Shown here piece by piece: positions 1-7,653 of a stretch of 64,000 bases of DNA (the stretch's first letter is position 1; the number at the start of each line of letters is the position of its first letter). Below the pieces are notes generated by a model. The model saw only the letters and a program-made list of their open reading frames with translations. It was not told the origin of the DNA and made no database searches. Source of the DNA: Paenibacillus sp. FSL R5-0623. Lineage in GTDB: Bacteria > Bacillota > Bacilli > Paenibacillales > Paenibacillaceae. The DNA is taken from positions 3,472,001 to 3,536,000 of the forward strand of contig NZ_CP150233.1 in the NCBI RefSeq assembly GCF_037974265.1, read 5' to 3'. Position numbers and translations under genes: made by a program.

Positions 1-1
1 C

Positions 2-430
2 GACACGTATCCAAAAAGAAGAGGGCTAACGCGTGTCAAAGAGTTGCAGGAAGCAGGTCTGAATGTGTGCTTTGGTCACGATGACATCTTCGATCCGTGG
101 TATCCGCTCGGCACAGGCAACATGCTGCAAGTGCTGCATATGGGGATTCATGCTTCGCAGTTGCTTGGTTACGACCAGATCGTGAATTCGATCGACCTCA
201 TTACGAAAAACAGTGCAAGAACGTTACACATAGAGGATGTATACGGTATTGAAGAAGGTAAACCTGCTAACTTCATCGTACTTGAAGCAGAGAACGAATA
301 TGAGGCTGTTCGCAAACAAGCCGGCGTACTTTATTCCTACAGAGGCGGCCGTAAAATTGCGGAATCGAAGCCGCGGGACACATCCATCATTTTTGAAGGC
401 GGTACAGAAAAGGTTACTTTCAATAAATAA
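2..430 (+). CDS. codA: Cytosine deaminase, C-terminal part (cut by window edge)
   Basis: The reading frame is open from base 2, so the gene begins outside the window. The product resembles the C-terminal third of E. coli CodA, an amidohydrolase that converts cytosine to uracil and ammonia for pyrimidine salvage. The [14 protein letters not shown] segment carries the catalytic metal-binding aspartate of the GHDD motif, and the later [16 protein letters not shown]-like stretch is also typical of CodA. A terminator hairpin follows 22 bases after the stop. The family assignment is firm; cytosine as sole substrate is inferred, since relatives such as isoguanine deaminases share the fold. Confidence 0.85.
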   Translation, partial: DTYPKRRGLTRVKELQEAGLNVCFGHDDIFDPWYPLGTGNMLQVLHMGIHASQLLGYDQIVNSIDLITKNSARTLHIEDVYGIEEGKPANFIVLEAENEYEAVRKQAGVLYSYRGGRKIAESKPRDTSIIFEGGTEKVTFNK

Positions 431-451
431 TGAAGAAAATATACTCCCATT

Positions 452-476
452 AAAGTCGCTATTTTGCGGCTTTTTT
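452..476 (+). terminator. Rho-independent terminator after the cytosine deaminase gene
   Basis: The arms AAGTCGC and GCGGCTT (one G-T pair) flank a short loop and are followed by a run of T. It closes the cytosine deaminase unit; the convergent GerAB-type gene ends 40 bases further on. Confidence 0.7.
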
Positions 477-515
477 GCTTTTTTGTACTGTCTACATACA
501 ATAAGAACCAAACAT

Positions 516-1640
516 TTAACTTGCCTTAAGGGCTTCACTAGAAGCCTGCTTCCCGCCTTTTTTACGAACAAAACTAATGATCAGCAGTAGCAGTGGTAAC
601 AAGCCAAATAAGAAAATGGACATGTTTCCGAGAAAATCACCCAAAGCTAACGTTTCCTCCAGGTTTTTAGGCAAGTAAGCAATTACATACAAGACTGGCA
701 ACATCGCGAATTGTATGCTCGTAATATTTTTGAGACGAAACAAATCTCGGACCCCTATTGCCGCAAAATAGTGTTTAAAAGCATAGGTTGCAAAGATCTG
801 CATCAGCCAAAACACAATGAACAGTGATTCATAACGCTCAAAAAGAAATCCCTCAATTTCAAAACTCCGAACCATGTCGAACGTTGGCCACATTCGTGTT
901 TGAATTCCTGGCAAAGATAAATTTCCTACAACGGTAACAATCGTGACCAAATATATGATCGTACAACTAAGTATGCTGTATATAGCAGCTTTATTACTCG
1001 CTTTCACGTCCACCATGTAAGCTGTGATGATGAGTAACACTTCATATCCAGAATAGGAGAGACACGAAGGTTTAAGACCCTTCAACACAGGCATGAATCC
1101 ATCGCCCAGAAGTGGTCTTAGGTTGTTAAGTTCAAACATGTTGCTGCTTAAAAGGAAAACCAGCGCTAATAACGCAAGCGTAACGGGCAACACGATTGAA
1201 AAGACCCGGATGATGACCTTAAGACCACCCGTTAACATATAAATACCAATCCACAAACTGACCATAATGGTGACCCAAGTAGGCGTGCGCTCAAGGATAT
1301 ACATACTTGTAATTTCGGCCATCACTCTAACTTCGAATGAACAAAGAACAACAAAATACACGATAATTAAAAGTCCAAATAGATAAGCAATCCATTGACC
1401 TGTGATTTCGGGTATAAATTCGAACACCGTTTTACCGGGGAATCTACGACACAAGGTTACAAGGAGAATGCTGATTGTGGTTACAATTACTCCTGATAAA
1501 ATGACAGAAATCCATACATCTGGTGTTCCTACTGCTTTACTAATCGTGCGAGGCAGTGTTAGAATTCCAGCTCCGAGTATTGAATTGATAACTACAATAA
1601 TGACCTCGGAGGTATTAATATTAGATGTGGATTGCTTCAT
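516..1640 (-). CDS. GerAB/ArcD/ProY-family spore germination permease
   Basis: This 374-residue integral membrane protein opens with a segment ending ILGAGILTLPR, the hallmark N-terminus of the endospore germination permease (GerAB) family. About ten hydrophobic segments follow, and a basic tail ends the protein. GerAB proteins sit in the spore inner membrane and recognise germinants such as amino acids. The ATG at 1640 was chosen because GGAG lies about ten bases upstream and the longer open frame would add 94 atypical residues. No gerAA or gerAC gene is adjacent, so it is an orphan B subunit here. It is divergent from the WYL regulator. The germinant cannot be inferred. Confidence 0.85.
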   Translation of the reverse strand: MKQSTSNINTSEVIIVVINSILGAGILTLPRTISKAVGTPDVWISVILSGVIVTTISILLVTLCRRFPGKTVFEFIPEITGQWIAYLFGLLIIVYFVVLCSFEVRVMAEITSMYILERTPTWVTIMVSLWIGIYMLTGGLKVIIRVFSIVLPVTLALLALVFLLSSNMFELNNLRPLLGDGFMPVLKGLKPSCLSYSGYEVLLIITAYMVDVKASNKAAIYSILSCTIIYLVTIVTVVGNLSLPGIQTRMWPTFDMVRSFEIEGFLFERYESLFIVFWLMQIFATYAFKHYFAAIGVRDLFRLKNITSIQFAMLPVLYVIAYLPKNLEETLALGDFLGNMSIFLFGLLPLLLLIISFVRKKGGKQASSEALKAS

Positions 1641-1699
1641 TGGCCTTCGCTCCAAACCGGAGAATATATTTCTAGGTAGTATCGCCCAACGCAGTTGTT

Positions 1700-1728
1700 T
1701 TATGTAAAATAAGCTGTACTGATATAAT
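1700..1728 (+). promoter_or_regulatory. Extended -10 promoter for the WYL regulator
   Basis: TATAAT at 1723-1728 is preceded by the extended element TG at 1720-1721. A poor -35 (TTATGT) lies 17 bases upstream. It sits 43 bases before the start codon. Confidence 0.5.
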
Positions 1729-1770
1729 GTAGAGATATCCAATAATGAATTGAAGATGAGGATGTAGGTT

Positions 1771-2733
1771 ATGCCAAAGAACGATAATATGTTAGCCATT
1801 CTATGGATGCTGAATTCAGGCACCAAAGTAACTGCAAAACAGATGTCCGAAAAGTTAGAGATCAATATAAGAACCGTATATCGATATATTGATGCATTAT
1901 GTGCCAGTGGAGTACCGATCATTTCCGATACAGGTCACAACGGCGGGTATAGCTTGCTGAATCAGCATATCAAAGCACCTTTGTTATTTGATATTGAAGA
2001 AAAAAAGGCACTTCTCCAAGCTGCTGTGTTTGCAAAAGAAGCTGGATACCCTTTGAGTGAGGCATTGGACAATGCAACATCCAAATTGAGAATGTATTCA
2101 AATCAGGATCAGGAAAACACACTTCGTCGTCATTTAGCCGGGTTTAACGTTATCAACCGCATGGGAGATCCATCCGTTCAGCCGATCTTGGCGGAATTGG
2201 AGCAAGCCGTGGCTAATGATTGCTCTGTCGAAATTGATTATCGCAGAAGCCGTGATGAACAACCCAAGAATAGAGTAATAGACCCGTATGGCATGGTTTA
2301 CTGGAATAATAAATGGTATACCATTGCGTTTTGCCACTTGAGAAATGAATTCCGCAGCTTTCGGGCAGATCGTATTCTGCGAATCAAGCTTACTCCGCTC
2401 CGCTTTAAGCGTTCGGAAACTTTTTCAGCCCGTGAATTATTTATGCAAAATTTGTTACCTGATGTAGGGGGGAAAGAGGGGTTAATTTCCTTGGTTATCG
2501 AAGGCCGAATAGAGGCAATTGATGACTTGGGGCTGCATTGGTTTATGGGACATTATCTGAAAGAGCGGACTTCCAATCAAGCTATCTTTTTATTTGATGA
2601 AAAATCAATTCATACATACGTCCCCTATTTTCTCCTATCCTATGGGAAATCCATTCAAGTCATCGAACCACAGTGCTTGAAGGACAGACTTGTTGCTGTT
2701 GTATCCGAGTTAATGGAATACTATCAACTTTAA
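1771..2733 (+). CDS. YafY-type HTH and WYL-domain transcriptional regulator
   Basis: The 320-residue protein has an N-terminal winged helix (residues about 8-60, including SEKLEINIRTVYRYIDAL) typical of HTH_11/DeoR-like YafY regulators. A C-terminal WYL domain occupies roughly residues 145-310, with the NKWYTIAFCHLR strand and the FRADRI motif. WYL domains bind small ligands or nucleic acid and convert HTH proteins into ligand-responsive regulators. GAGGAT lies about ten bases before the ATG. The gene is divergent from the GerAB permease, so it may control that gene, itself, or both; the ligand is unknown. Confidence 0.85.
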   Translation: MPKNDNMLAILWMLNSGTKVTAKQMSEKLEINIRTVYRYIDALCASGVPIISDTGHNGGYSLLNQHIKAPLLFDIEEKKALLQAAVFAKEAGYPLSEALDNATSKLRMYSNQDQENTLRRHLAGFNVINRMGDPSVQPILAELEQAVANDCSVEIDYRRSRDEQPKNRVIDPYGMVYWNNKWYTIAFCHLRNEFRSFRADRILRIKLTPLRFKRSETFSARELFMQNLLPDVGGKEGLISLVIEGRIEAIDDLGLHWFMGHYLKERTSNQAIFLFDEKSIHTYVPYFLLSYGKSIQVIEPQCLKDRLVAVVSELMEYYQL

Positions 2734-2770
2734 CAACTTCACTGACAGTAGATGTCAGTGAAGTTGTTTT
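2734..2770 (+). terminator. Strong terminator after the WYL regulator
   Basis: A perfect 14-bp stem (CAACTTCACTGACA and its complement) with a five-base loop begins at the stop codon and ends in TTTT. Confidence 0.9.
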
Positions 2771-2818
2771 ATAATGTTGACAATCTCGGTTTACTGAGAA
2801 GGCAGGCGAAGTAGACAT

Positions 2819-3269
2819 ATGAGTAAACAGACAAAACACAAGGCAGTATCAGGAAAATATACAAAGAACGGTACGCCAAAAAGCGTTACATCGATTACTC
2901 CATTTATAACAGTGAAAGACCCTTCTGAAGCAATAGAGTTCTACAAAGATGTTTTCAATGCAAGGGTGAAGGATATCACTGAGCATCCAGACGGAAATGG
3001 TAATATAATAATCGTTCATGCGGAATTGGATTTTGGAAATGGTTTTTTGCAGCTGGGGGCTGCGAACCCTGCATATCAATTGGCTTGCCCTCAGATCAAG
3101 ATCATGCATGTTATTCTTTAGGGATTTTAACTTTGCGTCTGGTGATCGATTCGGAAGTATACTAGACCCTTTTAACGTACGCTGGTCTATTCTTACCCGG
3201 ATTGAAGATTTATCGGAAGAAGAAAGTAGTCGAAGAGTTGCTGAGTGGGTCGAAAATGTTAGCGGATGA
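2819..3269 (+). pseudogene. VOC/PhnB-like glyoxalase-fold gene, frameshifted and internally deleted
   Basis: The first about 90 codons read as a vicinal-oxygen-chelate protein (SITPFITVKDPSEAIEFYKD, then GNGFLQLGAANPAYQL). The frame is then lost near 3080. A second frame gives a PSDQDHACYSLGI-like piece, and a third frame resumes with NFASGDRFGSILDPFNVRWS and runs to a stop at 3269. About 25-30 residues expected between the second and third pieces are absent. Two shifts plus a deletion mean no functional product. The family fold normally covers about 150 residues and serves diverse small-molecule metabolism, so the lost function cannot be named. Confidence 0.8.
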
Positions 3270-3318
3270 AGAGTGGAGTTTAGAATAGCCCCAGTAGAAT
3301 GAATTAATTTATCTTAAC

Positions 3319-3363
3319 GAAACTAAAAACCTTCTTTCCTTAGGAAAGGAGGTTTTTAGTTTC
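3319..3363 (+). terminator. Long hairpin terminator, possibly bidirectional
   Basis: Arms beginning GAAACTAAAAACC and ending GGTTTTTAGTTTC form an about 20-bp stem around a TTA loop. The T-rich 3' arm suits termination before the DoxX promoter. Confidence 0.75.
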
Positions 3364-3375
3364 CATAGAATTTTG

Positions 3376-3424
3376 TTGACACTCATATAGCCTAATGTTA
3401 GGATACATTTATCCTAACATTAGG
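3376..3424 (+). promoter_or_regulatory. Promoter with overlapping perfect palindromic operator
   Basis: TTGACA (3376-3381), a 17-base spacer and TAGGAT (3399-3404) form a sigma-A promoter. Its -10 lies inside a perfect 15-bp inverted repeat: CCTAATGTTAGGATA at 3391-3405, spacer CATT, and the complementary arm at 3410-3424. A dimeric regulator bound here would block RNA polymerase. The MarR protein encoded at 4657 is the obvious candidate. Confidence 0.8.
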
Positions 3425-3459
3425 ATTAATAATAGTAGGGTAAAGAGGAGATTGAATTT

Positions 3460-3816
3460 ATGAGTGTTCTATCCATTGTTTTGCAAGTGATTTTAGGGTT
3501 AGGTTTTCTTATGTTTGGGTTTATGAAGTTCGGGTCCAAGCAGATGGTAGAAGGATTTAAGCACTATGGATATCCTGGAGCGTTTCGAGTGTTTACAGGA
3601 TTGATCGAAGTCATTGCAGCAGGTTTTGTTATTGCAGGTATTTGGAATGAGGGTTTAGCTGCATGGGGTGGTTTGCTCATCGTGGTAACGATGATCGGTG
3701 CGATCATGACCCACATTAAAATAAAGGATCAATTGAAACAAATGCTTATGCCGATCATTTTATTAATTCTAGGGTTGGTCGTATTTCTAATCAATTACGG
3801 ATCTTTGTTTGTGTGA
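3460..3816 (+). CDS. DoxX-family small membrane protein
   Basis: This 118-residue protein has four hydrophobic segments and the DoxX-type opening LGLGFLMFGFMKFGSKQM. DoxX proteins are small quinone-associated or redox-related membrane proteins whose exact activity is rarely known. GAGGAG-like ribosome binding sequence precedes the ATG. It is the first gene after a palindrome-controlled promoter and is followed by pirin, MarR and flavin monooxygenase genes, a set that suggests a response to quinones or other electrophiles. Confidence 0.8.
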   Translation: MSVLSIVLQVILGLGFLMFGFMKFGSKQMVEGFKHYGYPGAFRVFTGLIEVIAAGFVIAGIWNEGLAAWGGLLIVVTMIGAIMTHIKIKDQLKQMLMPIILLILGLVVFLINYGSLFV

Positions 3817-3845
3817 ATGGTCCGTTAAACTAAGGAGTGAGTATA

Positions 3846-4613
3846 ATGGGAATCCAAATTATTAAACCCAAAGATCAAGCGAGTGGTCAGTTCGATGGTG
3901 GTAAAATCAAAGAACAAAAACCAATCGGTTTTTCCGGAGAAGGCTCCATCATTACTCGAGTAGGCCCCCTATTTTACTGGGCTTGGGCTCATTCTCAGGA
4001 ACCAGCAGAGATCGGATTCCATCCGCATCAAGGCTTCGAAATCATCACTTATGTGATCAATGGTAAGGGATATCATCGGGATACACTGGGTACGGAAAGT
4101 GTTGTGCAAGAAGGAGGAGCTCAGCTCATGCAAACAGGCTCTGGTGTGCAACATGCTGAGGCGTTAAAGGAACCGACTGAAGCCTTTCAAATTTGGTTTG
4201 AACCACATCTAAGCCAAGCCGTTAAACGTACACCTATTTATTCGCAATTCGATTCTAATCAGTTTTCGTTAGTGGATATAGATGACGTTAAAATTAAAAC
4301 ACTTTTAGGAAACAATTCTCCTATGCAGACAGTGACTGATGCTAAAATGTGGGATGTACTTATTCCTAAGGGAACAGTATATACTCATAGCCTTTCCTTG
4401 GGTCGTACATTGGCTAGTTTAGCCATTAGAGGAGACGGAACTCTTTTATCAGATACAATTGAAACAACTCATTTCTCACATAAGGATTTTATTATCATTC
4501 AATCAGAGGAAGAGGAGAAAGTAGCCATACAAGCTATTGATCAAGACCTTAGAATCTTGCTTATTGAAGTTCCGACTGAAGTTGATTATCCTTTATACAG
4601 CAAACCAAGATAA
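3846..4613 (+). CDS. Pirin-family bicupin protein
   Basis: The 255-residue product has the pirin N-terminal cupin with the metal-binding pattern HPHQGFE and a later QHAE, which supply the three histidines and one glutamate that bind iron. A second, C-terminal cupin follows. Bacterial pirins often act as quercetin 2,3-dioxygenases or redox sensors. The ATG at 3846 is chosen because AAGGAG lies eight bases upstream; an in-frame GTG at 3837 overlaps that site. It lies 29 bases after the DoxX gene and 43 before the MarR gene, consistent with one operon. Confidence 0.88.
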   Translation: MGIQIIKPKDQASGQFDGGKIKEQKPIGFSGEGSIITRVGPLFYWAWAHSQEPAEIGFHPHQGFEIITYVINGKGYHRDTLGTESVVQEGGAQLMQTGSGVQHAEALKEPTEAFQIWFEPHLSQAVKRTPIYSQFDSNQFSLVDIDDVKIKTLLGNNSPMQTVTDAKMWDVLIPKGTVYTHSLSLGRTLASLAIRGDGTLLSDTIETTHFSHKDFIIIQSEEEEKVAIQAIDQDLRILLIEVPTEVDYPLYSKPR

Positions 4614-4656
4614 CCATTACGAATTTTTTGAAGGTATCTAATAGGAGGTCCTGTAC

Positions 4657-5109
4657 ATGTTTCAAGGAGATGAACAAAGTCAGATAGATTTACGGCTTTT
4701 TCGTGTGTGGGTAAAGGCTAGTAAAACTGTTTTTGATGACGTTGTAAAAGATATAGAACGATACGGCATTAGTAATGAGAACTTTATGGTGCTGGAACTC
4801 CTCTACAATAAAGGACCACACACGGTCCAAAGTATAAGTGAGAAATTTTCGATCCCTAGTGGGAGCATCACATATGTAGTGGATAAGCTTGAGAAGAAAG
4901 AATTAGTAAAGCGAGAACCAAGTCCAACAGACCGTCGATCTTCAATTGTAGTCATTACGGATCAAGGCCAAAATGTATTTAAAGAGATCTTTCCTCAACA
5001 CGTTGAGGTGATATCCAAAAATCTATCTTCTATTACCAATGAAGAAAAAGTACAGTTAACCGATCTTCTCAAGAAACTTGGACTAGGTGCCAGTAAGATC
5101 AACGAATGA
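4657..5109 (+). CDS. MarR-family regulator, MhqR-like
   Basis: The 150-residue winged-helix protein contains the MarR core LLYNKGPHTVQSISEKF, the recognition helix region SGSITYVVDKLEKKELVKREP and the wing residues DRRSS. It resembles B. subtilis MhqR, which represses quinone-detoxification genes, though this is from memory. The sequence has no cysteine, so direct thiol sensing is unlikely. AGGAGG precedes the ATG. As the third gene of the unit it probably autoregulates the operon through the palindrome at 3391-3424. Confidence 0.85.
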   Translation: MFQGDEQSQIDLRLFRVWVKASKTVFDDVVKDIERYGISNENFMVLELLYNKGPHTVQSISEKFSIPSGSITYVVDKLEKKELVKREPSPTDRRSSIVVITDQGQNVFKEIFPQHVEVISKNLSSITNEEKVQLTDLLKKLGLGASKINE

Positions 5110-5174
5110 ATTGAGATGAAACCAACTTTTGGTTTCTAGGCCTCCATGGAACTCATATGGAAGGACAGACTAAG

Positions 5175-6230
5175 ATGGAACAATATCGTATTCAACATGA
5201 AAAAGGTATGGAGATCGGTCTCTATTCCATTGGAGATCATTTAAGCAATCCTCTCACAGGCCATCGCATCTCTGCACAGCAACGGATTAACGAATTAATC
5301 GAAACTGCCAAACTGGCTGAAGAAGCAAGACTTGATGTATTCGCAGTAGGGGAGAGTCATCAGCCGTTATTTGCAACCCAAGCACATACCGTGATCCTTG
5401 GAGCAATTGCCCAAGCAACCAAAACCATTAAAATCGCCAGCTCGGCAACAGTCCTGAGTACATCTGACCCGGTTCGAGTATATGAAGACTTTGCAACGTT
5501 GGATCTGATTTCAAATGGACGTGCGGAAATTGTAGCAGGACGTGGCTCACGTCTAGGTGCATATGAATTATTAGGTTTTGATGTGAGTAACTATGAAGAA
5601 CTATTTGAAGAGAAATTGGCATTACTGCTGAAGATTAACGAAGAAGAGCGTGTTACATGGCAAGGGGAGTTCCGGGCACCACTACATCATGCCGAAATCA
5701 TCCCCCAACCATTACATGGGAAAATGCCGATATGGCGTGCAGTAGGAGGACCACCGGCAAGTGCGATTAAAGCAGGTTTAGCAGGGGTACCCATGATGTT
5801 AACGACACTTGGTGGACCGTCAACAGCATTTAAAACTGCTGTTGATCGTTACCGTGAAGCTGCACGAAGTGCAGGCTTTGATCCTGCAAGATTACCCATC
5901 TCCACAACGAGTCTCATGTACGTAGCTGAAGATAGCCAAACAGCCTTACGCGAATACTACCCACATATAAATAACGCTACGGTTCAATTAAGAGGTAGTG
6001 GTTACCCTGAGCAACAATTCTTGGCTGCTACCGATTATCGAGATGCACTCATGGTGGGCTCTCCTCAACAAATTATTGAAAAAATGTTGTATCAATACGA
6101 GATGTATGGGCAACAACGCTTCTTAGCCGAGATCGATGCAGGTGGCGTCAGTATAGATCAGATTAAAAAGAACATTGAACTACTAGCAACAATCATTATG
6201 CCTGCTGTTAAGAAACATACACAAAGATGA
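5175..6230 (+). CDS. LLM-class flavin-dependent monooxygenase
   Basis: This 351-residue luciferase-like protein contains FAVGESHQPLFATQAHTVILG, IKIASSATVLSTSDPVRVYEDFATLD and SNGRAEIVAGRGS, the conserved TIM-barrel core of bacterial luciferase-like enzymes. Such enzymes use reduced flavin and oxygen to oxidise small substrates. The ATG at 5175 is preferred over 5157 because AAGGA lies nine bases upstream of it. A small hairpin without a T tail (5118-5136) separates it from the MarR gene, so it may be co-transcribed at reduced level. The substrate is unknown; the neighbours suggest quinones or aromatic compounds. Confidence 0.85.
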   Translation: MEQYRIQHEKGMEIGLYSIGDHLSNPLTGHRISAQQRINELIETAKLAEEARLDVFAVGESHQPLFATQAHTVILGAIAQATKTIKIASSATVLSTSDPVRVYEDFATLDLISNGRAEIVAGRGSRLGAYELLGFDVSNYEELFEEKLALLLKINEEERVTWQGEFRAPLHHAEIIPQPLHGKMPIWRAVGGPPASAIKAGLAGVPMMLTTLGGPSTAFKTAVDRYREAARSAGFDPARLPISTTSLMYVAEDSQTALREYYPHINNATVQLRGSGYPEQQFLAATDYRDALMVGSPQQIIEKMLYQYEMYGQQRFLAEIDAGGVSIDQIKKNIELLATIIMPAVKKHTQR

Positions 6231-6242
6231 CGAATAAAGTGA

Positions 6243-6290
6243 TTGCTAACTATTTTATTGTGTGATATTATGATTCGCTAAACGTTTACA
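6243..6290 (+). promoter_or_regulatory. Promoter plus cre-like site of an orphaned PTS operon
   Basis: TTGCTA (6243-6248), 17 bases and TATTAT (6266-6271) make a good sigma-A promoter. A cre-like half-strong site, CTAAACGTTTACA within 6276-6290, covers the expected start of transcription. Together with the antiterminator downstream it has the layout of a catabolite-repressed beta-glucoside operon. Confidence 0.6.
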
Positions 6291-6320
6291 TCGATAACGA
6301 ATTGAATATTAGCAGTGTTT

Positions 6321-6410
6321 GACTGTTACTGGTAAAGCAGGCATGACCAAAATGATTTTGCATTTTCCTTATGTGAGTATGGGAAGGCAGATCGTTTTGG
6401 TCTTTTTTAT
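6321..6410 (+). promoter_or_regulatory. RAT antiterminator and overlapping terminator (LicT/SacY type)
   Basis: Bases 6321-6348 match the ribonucleic antiterminator bound by BglG-family proteins such as LicT and SacY, including the conserved core GTTACTGGTAAAGCAGGCA. Its last four bases, GACC, begin the 5' arm (6345-6356) of a terminator whose 3' arm, ATCGTTTTGGTC, lies at 6391-6402 and is followed by TTTTTT. The overlap makes the two structures mutually exclusive, as in sacB and bglP leaders. No BglG-family gene is in the window. Confidence 0.85.
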
Positions 6411-6437
6411 TTCCAAATTCAGAAATGGGGCAATGGT

Positions 6438-6509
6438 ATGGATTATCGAAAGTTGGGAGAAGAGATTACGGAATGGGTTGGAAAAAAGGAGAATATCGCT
6501 CGGCTGTAG
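6438..6509 (+). pseudogene. Remnant of a beta-glucoside PTS EIIBC gene (bglP-like)
   Basis: After the antiterminated leader an ATG opens a 23-codon frame starting MDYRKLGEEITEWVG and continuing with KKENIARL, the usual first residues of PTS EIIB domains of the glucose-glucoside family. A stop follows just before the THC motif that carries the phosphorylated cysteine. Nothing downstream continues the protein in any frame, so the gene has been removed by deletion and its leader remains. The short length keeps this call moderate. Confidence 0.6.
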
Positions 6510-6593
6510 GATCAGATTATGCAAAAAGAGCGGGTAAATCAACGCTAAAAGACAGGGAACATGGACTAGACAGTACAAAAAAAGAAAAGAAAT

Positions 6594-6645
6594 AAAACTG
6601 CGACCATTTCCCGGTGTTCTTCCGGGGTACGGTCGTTTAGTTTTT
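6594..6645 (+). terminator. Bidirectional terminator
   Basis: A long hairpin with arms AAAACTGCGACC and GGTCGTTTAGTTTT plus an inner CCCGG/CCGGGG stem has A-rich and T-rich flanks. It can end both the PTS remnant transcript and the convergent AraC gene. Confidence 0.75.
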
Positions 6646-6672
6646 CAATTTACAACTTCCCTCTGAGTTCAA

Positions 6673-7524
6673 CTAATGCAGATATTTCTTGCGAAACTGG
6701 AGAGGAGATATTCCAACACTTCGCTTGAAGCAGGTAGAAAAGTAAGGGGAATATTGAAAACCTACTTCAGCAGCTATACGATCTATTGACCATTCCGTGG
6801 AGACTAGAAGCTGCTTGGCTCGCTCTATCCTGAATTGTAATAAGTAATGAACCGGTGTGACACCGTATTTCATTTTCATACAGCGAACGATATAGCTAGG
6901 GTGGAAGTGTAGTACCGACGAGAGTGTTTCATTGGTGATCTCTTCTTGGTAGTGTTGCTGGATGAAAACAGCTACTTTCTCGGCAAGCCGTGAAGCAGGC
7001 GTTTTGGCCATATCGGAGATGCCATTCTCAAGTATAGCCAGAAAACGGAACAGCAATTGTTGCTTCTCCCAGAAGGAATCACCTACCGGCAGTTCCAAAA
7101 GCTGTTGCATTAGATCAAATGCGAGCTGGGGACTTAGTACCGTGGATTTCTTAGGTATTCGTATTGATTTTGGCTTATCGAATGGCGATAACGGAATTAC
7201 CGCTTCCGATTCTTCTATTAAGGGACTCTGATGCCAGTTCCCATGCTCAAAATGAACCCAGTAAAACGTTGTTTCCTGTTCGCAGGGTCTGAATGAGTAA
7301 TGCTCACCTTCAGGTAGTAATACCAGTGCATCACCTATGCCAAGTGTCCATTCCGTCCCGTTCTCACCGATATGTAGTTCTCCATTAACCACGAACAGTA
7401 CATCAAACAGGCCGAAATTTCTTCGATTAGGATGACGGTCGCCTACACGGAACGTTGAACGGCCAGATTCCCAGTAATATGGAAGAGGTGGGGTTTGTAA
7501 CGCAACAATTAATTCTTCATTCAA
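6673..7524 (-). CDS. AraC-family regulator next to GH127
   Basis: The protein has an N-terminal cupin-like sugar-sensing domain (FDVLFVVNGELHIGENG, then GEHYSFRP) and a C-terminal pair of AraC helix-turn-helix motifs ending with GISPLQFRKKYLH. Such regulators usually activate neighbouring carbohydrate genes on ligand binding. A TTG at 7524 is preferred because GAGGA lies seven bases upstream; an ATG at 7572 with a weaker site would add 16 residues. The gene is divergent from the GH127 gene, the likely target, with about 130 bases between the starts. The inducer is probably an arabinose-containing oligosaccharide, by inference. Confidence 0.88.
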   Translation of the reverse strand: MNEELIVALQTPPLPYYWESGRSTFRVGDRHPNRRNFGLFDVLFVVNGELHIGENGTEWTLGIGDALVLLPEGEHYSFRPCEQETTFYWVHFEHGNWHQSPLIEESEAVIPLSPFDKPKSIRIPKKSTVLSPQLAFDLMQQLLELPVGDSFWEKQQLLFRFLAILENGISDMAKTPASRLAEKVAVFIQQHYQEEITNETLSSVLHFHPSYIVRCMKMKYGVTPVHYLLQFRIERAKQLLVSTEWSIDRIAAEVGFQYSPYFSTCFKRSVGISPLQFRKKYLH

Positions 7525-7653
7525 TGTATTGTCCTCATTTTTTAGTATCATTTTGTATAGAAAAAAGATCATTCCATTCCTATTCTCACTTTAAGAAAAA
7601 GCATATACTCGACTTTGGAAAGAGTCAAATTTTATACTTTTGGGGTGTGTTTA

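Noticed and set aside
224-571. Open frames on both strands across the end of the cytosine deaminase gene
   Set aside because: They overlap a clear CodA frame or the terminator and have no ribosome site or recognisable motif.
6319-6537. A 72-residue frame across the RAT leader
   Set aside because: It runs through the antiterminator and terminator structures, and its composition is not protein-like.
6465-6595. A basic frame ending DSTKKEKK after the PTS remnant
   Set aside because: No ribosome site or family match; lysine-rich ends are common by chance in A-rich DNA.
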